Assembly (NCBI GenBank): GCA_018882545.1
Contig: VERS01000065.1
Coordinates: 1-8,246 of the forward strand
DNA length: 8,246 bases
Source of the DNA: Mycobacterium sp.
GTDB taxonomy: Bacteria; Actinomycetota; Actinomycetes; Mycobacteriales; Mycobacteriaceae
Reading direction: 5' to 3'
Of the stretch, positions 6,208-8,246 are shown piece after piece (the stretch's first letter is position 1; every line of letters begins with the position of its first letter). Made by a program: the position numbers and the translations under genes. The notes beneath the pieces are model-generated. The model ran no database searches. It was not told where the DNA came from and saw only the letters and a list, made by a program, of their open reading frames with translations.

Positions 6208-7260
6208 GTGCGGCAACTCCGTGACGCGATGTCCTCATGGTCGGCGGCCGACCTGCGGTTGGCGGGCGCCACGCTGGTCAGCGCGCAAGGATCCACTCCC
6301 CACCAACTGGGTCTCTCGCTGGTCACCTCCGAAGCGGGCGAGACCGTCGGGGCGCTGTCCGGCGGATGCGTCGACGCCGACGTGGTGTTGGCCTGCGATC
6401 GGGTTCTGGCGGGCGGACCGGCCGAGGTCCTGATCTTCGGGACCGACGACGGTGACACCACCGGGTTGGCGTGCGGCGGGGTCCTGACCGTCTGGGTGCA
6501 CGAACTGGAACCGGCGGCGATCTCGGCGATCCTCGGCGCCTCGGACGCGGCGGTACTGACCCACAACGACGGCCGGTGTATCCGGCAGTACGCCGTGAGT
6601 GCGCAGTCTTCGGCCCCGGAGTGCGGCACCGGCGCCCCGGACCCGCTGCACGCCGTCGCGGCCGGCTGGCTGCACGGAGCACGGCGGCGCGCCGATCTGC
6701 TGGACTGTCCGGCGGGCGGGCAGATGTTCGTGGAGGCGTTCGGGCGTCGGGGCTTGTTCGTGGTGGTGGGTTCCAGTGGATACACCGAGGCGCTGTGCGC
6801 CCAGGCGGAGCTGCTCGGCTACCAGACCGTCGTCATCGAGCCGCGGCCCCGCTTCGCCGCCGGAATCACCTGTGCCGGTGAGGTGATCGGCAGTTGGCCC
6901 GACGCTGCGCTGGAGAAACTCGATGAGCACGGCCGGCTCGACGACCGGTCCGCGATCGTAATCTGCACGCACGACCCGAAGTTCGACGAGCCCGCGCTGA
7001 CGGCCGCGCTGAACACACCCGCCGGTTTCATCGGCGCACTGGGCTCCAGGGCCACCAGCGCCGGTCGCTTCGAGCGGCTGCGCGCTCGCGGCGTCCCGCA
7101 GTCCGATCTGGACCGCATCCACTCGCCGGTCGGCCTGGATCTCGGCGGCGCCAGTCCCGCCGAGACCGCGGTGTCGGTGGCCGCACAGATCATCGCCGTC
7201 GCCGGTAATCGAAGTGCCGCGCCGTTGCGGGACACGTCGGGGCCGTTGCATGCCCGCTGA
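6208..7260 (+). CDS. XdhC/CoxI-family molybdenum cofactor maturation factor
   Basis: XdhC-family proteins bind the molybdenum cofactor, help add the terminal sulfur and deliver it to xanthine dehydrogenase-type enzymes. From GTG 6208 the protein is 350 aa. The N-terminal XdhC/CoxI domain shows GSTP at 28-31, SGGCVDADV at 51-59 and LACGG at 87-91, with the family's conserved Cys54 and Cys89. The C-terminal Rossmann domain shows a glycine loop at 188-191, THDPKFD at 254-260, IGALGSR at 275-281 and SPVGLDLGG at 306-314. The glycine loop reads GSSGYTEAL where relatives usually have GAGHVA, a noticeable departure. GTG 6208 is chosen because the residues after it match where homologues begin, and a -10 sits 8 nt upstream. 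An ATG at 6118 would add 30 residues of Arg/Pro-rich sequence. The neighbouring cofactor transferase overlaps its 3' end by 11 nt. Its client is probably the hydroxylase encoded at 741-4306. Confidence 0.9.
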   Translation: MRQLRDAMSSWSAADLRLAGATLVSAQGSTPHQLGLSLVTSEAGETVGALSGGCVDADVVLACDRVLAGGPAEVLIFGTDDGDTTGLACGGVLTVWVHELEPAAISAILGASDAAVLTHNDGRCIRQYAVSAQSSAPECGTGAPDPLHAVAAGWLHGARRRADLLDCPAGGQMFVEAFGRRGLFVVVGSSGYTEALCAQAELLGYQTVVIEPRPRFAAGITCAGEVIGSWPDAALEKLDEHGRLDDRSAIVICTHDPKFDEPALTAALNTPAGFIGALGSRATSAGRFERLRARGVPQSDLDRIHSPVGLDLGGASPAETAVSVAAQIIAVAGNRSAAPLRDTSGPLHAR

Positions 7261-7852
7261 GCGGATCGGGGGCGTCCTACTCGCCGCCGGCGCCGGAAAG
7301 CGTTTCGGCGCCGACAAACTGGCCGCTGAACTGCACGGCGAAACGCTGCTGCAGCGGGCGGCGGCGGGGATGCTCGATGCGGGGCTGGATCCCGTCATCG
7401 CCGTCGTCGCCCCCGGTGCCGCGCGGCCCGTCCCGGATCGGGTGACGGCGGTGGTCAACGAACGCGCTGGCGACGGTATCGCCGGCAGTGTCGCGGCCGG
7501 TCTGAACGCCCTGCACACCACCCCGGGCGTTGTCGCGGCCGTCGTCGCACCGGCCGATCAGCCGTGGTGCGGAGCGGCGGTGTACCGGCGGCTGGTGGCG
7601 GCCCACCAGCGGACCGGGCGGGCGGTGATCGTCGCGACCTTCAGCGGTGCCCTGCGCAACCCGGTGCTGCTGGCCCGGGAACATTGGCGGCTTTCCGAAG
7701 GGCTCACCGGCGATGTGGGCCTGTCGGCGGTGGTGCGGACGCTGTCACCGCTGAGGGTGGAGTGTGCCGACATCGGCTCGGTCGCCGATGTGGACACCCC
7801 CGCAGACCTGGCTGAAGCCTTCGGAGCGACGATGACGCCGCGCCGGGAATGA
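7250..7852 (+). CDS. MobA/MocA-like molybdenum cofactor nucleotidyltransferase
   Basis: This 200-aa protein belongs to the MobA-like NTP transferase group. It probably acts as MocA, joining CMP to molybdopterin to give the cytidine dinucleotide cofactor used by bacterial xanthine dehydrogenase-family enzymes. It has the nucleotide-binding start LLAAGAGKRFGADKL (10-24), NERAGDGIAGSVAAG (70-84), the metal-binding ADQP (102-105, Asp103), RNPVLL and GDVGLSAVV in the distal half, and DVDTPADL near the end. CTP versus GTP use is inferred from the XdhC neighbour, not read from a residue. ATG 7250 is preferred: it overlaps the XdhC stop by 11 nt, has GGGG 7 nt upstream, and starts just before the first strand. 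The upstream start at 7214 would add 12 residues, mostly basic or Cys. A cytoplasmic enzyme, translationally coupled to the XdhC gene. Confidence 0.9.
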   Translation: MPAERIGGVLLAAGAGKRFGADKLAAELHGETLLQRAAAGMLDAGLDPVIAVVAPGAARPVPDRVTAVVNERAGDGIAGSVAAGLNALHTTPGVVAAVVAPADQPWCGAAVYRRLVAAHQRTGRAVIVATFSGALRNPVLLAREHWRLSEGLTGDVGLSAVVRTLSPLRVECADIGSVADVDTPADLAEAFGATMTPRRE

Positions 7853-7906
7853 CACCCCCGCAACCCAATCCGCTGTCCCGGGTGCGTTCGGTGCCGACCG
7901 ACGGAC

Positions 7907-7923
7907 CTCGGTGACTAACCGAG
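7907..7923. terminator. Small hairpin between convergent genes, possible bidirectional terminator
   Basis: CTCGGT (7907-7912) and ACCGAG (7918-7923) are perfect inverted arms around a 5-nt loop. The hairpin covers the TAG stop (7915-7917) of the minus-strand gene and lies 55 bp after the MocA-like stop. There is no T tract on either side, as is common in actinobacteria, so termination is only a possibility. A second small inverted repeat, TCGGT (7888-7892) with ACCGA (7897-7901), lies just before it. Confidence 0.35.
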
Positions 7924-8246
7924 AGTGTCGGGAAAGTTTCCGGAGGCGATCCGCCGGTAGAGCGTGCTGCCGGGCATGTCGCACTGCGTCAGAATCCACC
8001 ACGCGCCGCACAGGTTGGACGACAGGATCGGAGCGCGCAGCCCGTAGCCGGTGTGGTAGATGCTGGCGATGCTGACCAGACCGGTGCCCGAAAGCAGCAC
8101 GGCCGCATCGGGTGCCGGTGTCAACCCTCGCAGGTGGCCGGCCACCTCATCCGACCGCGTCTCGTAGGCGCTGAACTGCTCGCCCTCCCCGAGTAGATGC
8201 TCGACCGCGACGACGTTGATGCCGGCCCCCGACCAGTAGGCGACAG
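7915..8246 (-). CDS. Maleate isomerase/Asp-Glu racemase-like protein, C-terminal part only
   Basis: I extended this frame by hand to the window edge; 109 C-terminal residues are present and the N-terminus lies beyond 8246. The pattern matches the second half of the maleate isomerase and arylmalonate decarboxylase group of the Asp/Glu racemase superfamily: GINVVAVEHLL, then a helix leading to DAAVLLSGTGL, then RAPILSSNLCGAWW. Enzymes of this group use one or two Cys residues to move protons at a carbon next to a carboxylate. In relatives I know, the loop after the hydrophobic strand reads SCT with a catalytic Cys; here it reads SGT, so that Cys is Gly. The N-terminal active-site loop is not visible. 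The gene converges on the MocA-like gene with a 62-bp gap, so it belongs to a different transcript. Whether it serves the same catabolic route as the hydroxylase is unknown. Confidence 0.75.
   Translation of the reverse strand, partial: VAYWSGAGINVVAVEHLLGEGEQFSAYETRSDEVAGHLRGLTPAPDAAVLLSGTGLVSIASIYHTGYGLRAPILSSNLCGAWWILTQCDMPGSTLYRRIASGNFPDTLG

Noticed and set aside
6235..7521. 428-codon minus-strand open frame opposite the XdhC and MocA-like genes
   Set aside because: The plus-strand frames show family motifs and an operon-like overlap. The antisense product has biased composition only.

Overview
The window looks like chromosomal DNA of a high-GC actinobacterium, most likely a mycobacterium or close relative. 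The grounds are strongly G/C-biased third codon positions in every convincing gene, weak or absent -35 elements, one good case for a leaderless GTG start, and a mycobacterial-style lipoprotein. The genus is an inference from style, not from a marker gene. No tRNA, rRNA, CRISPR array, insertion sequence or phage gene was seen.

Layout. From 4306 leftwards (minus strand) runs a tightly packed operon: a FAD-binding medium subunit (3482-4306); a fused [2Fe-2S]/molybdopterin subunit of a xanthine dehydrogenase-family hydroxylase (741-3482), joined to it by a 1-nt (ATG) or 4-nt (GTG) stop/start overlap; and, 50 bp further on, an unrecognised soluble protein (690 to beyond position 1). From 4627 rightwards (plus strand) run a small secreted lipoprotein (4627-5130), a membrane-anchored protein with two antibiotic-biosynthesis-monooxygenase-like domains (5164-6108), an XdhC-family molybdenum cofactor insertion factor (6208-7260), and an overlapping MobA/MocA-like cofactor nucleotidyltransferase (7250-7852). 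A convergent minus-strand gene (7915 to beyond 8246) is the C-terminal part of a maleate isomerase/Asp-Glu racemase-like enzyme. The two main gene groups diverge from a roughly 320-bp intergenic region that holds a perfect 24-bp tandem repeat just before the lipoprotein start.

How the genes fit together. The medium and fused subunits would form one molybdo-iron-flavo hydroxylase. Electrons would pass from substrate at the Mo centre through two [2Fe-2S] clusters to FAD. The MocA-like enzyme would make the cytidine dinucleotide form of the cofactor, and the XdhC-like protein would bind, sulfurate and deliver it, so both parts needed for an active enzyme lie in the same locus on opposite strands. 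The two residues that position purines in bovine xanthine oxidase are not conserved by my from-memory alignment. The substrate is therefore probably not xanthine and is unknown. The items most worth following up are the unrecognised protein at the end of the hydroxylase operon, the repeat-bearing divergent control region, the likely leaderless start of the XdhC gene, and the racemase-like protein that lacks its usual C-terminal catalytic cysteine.
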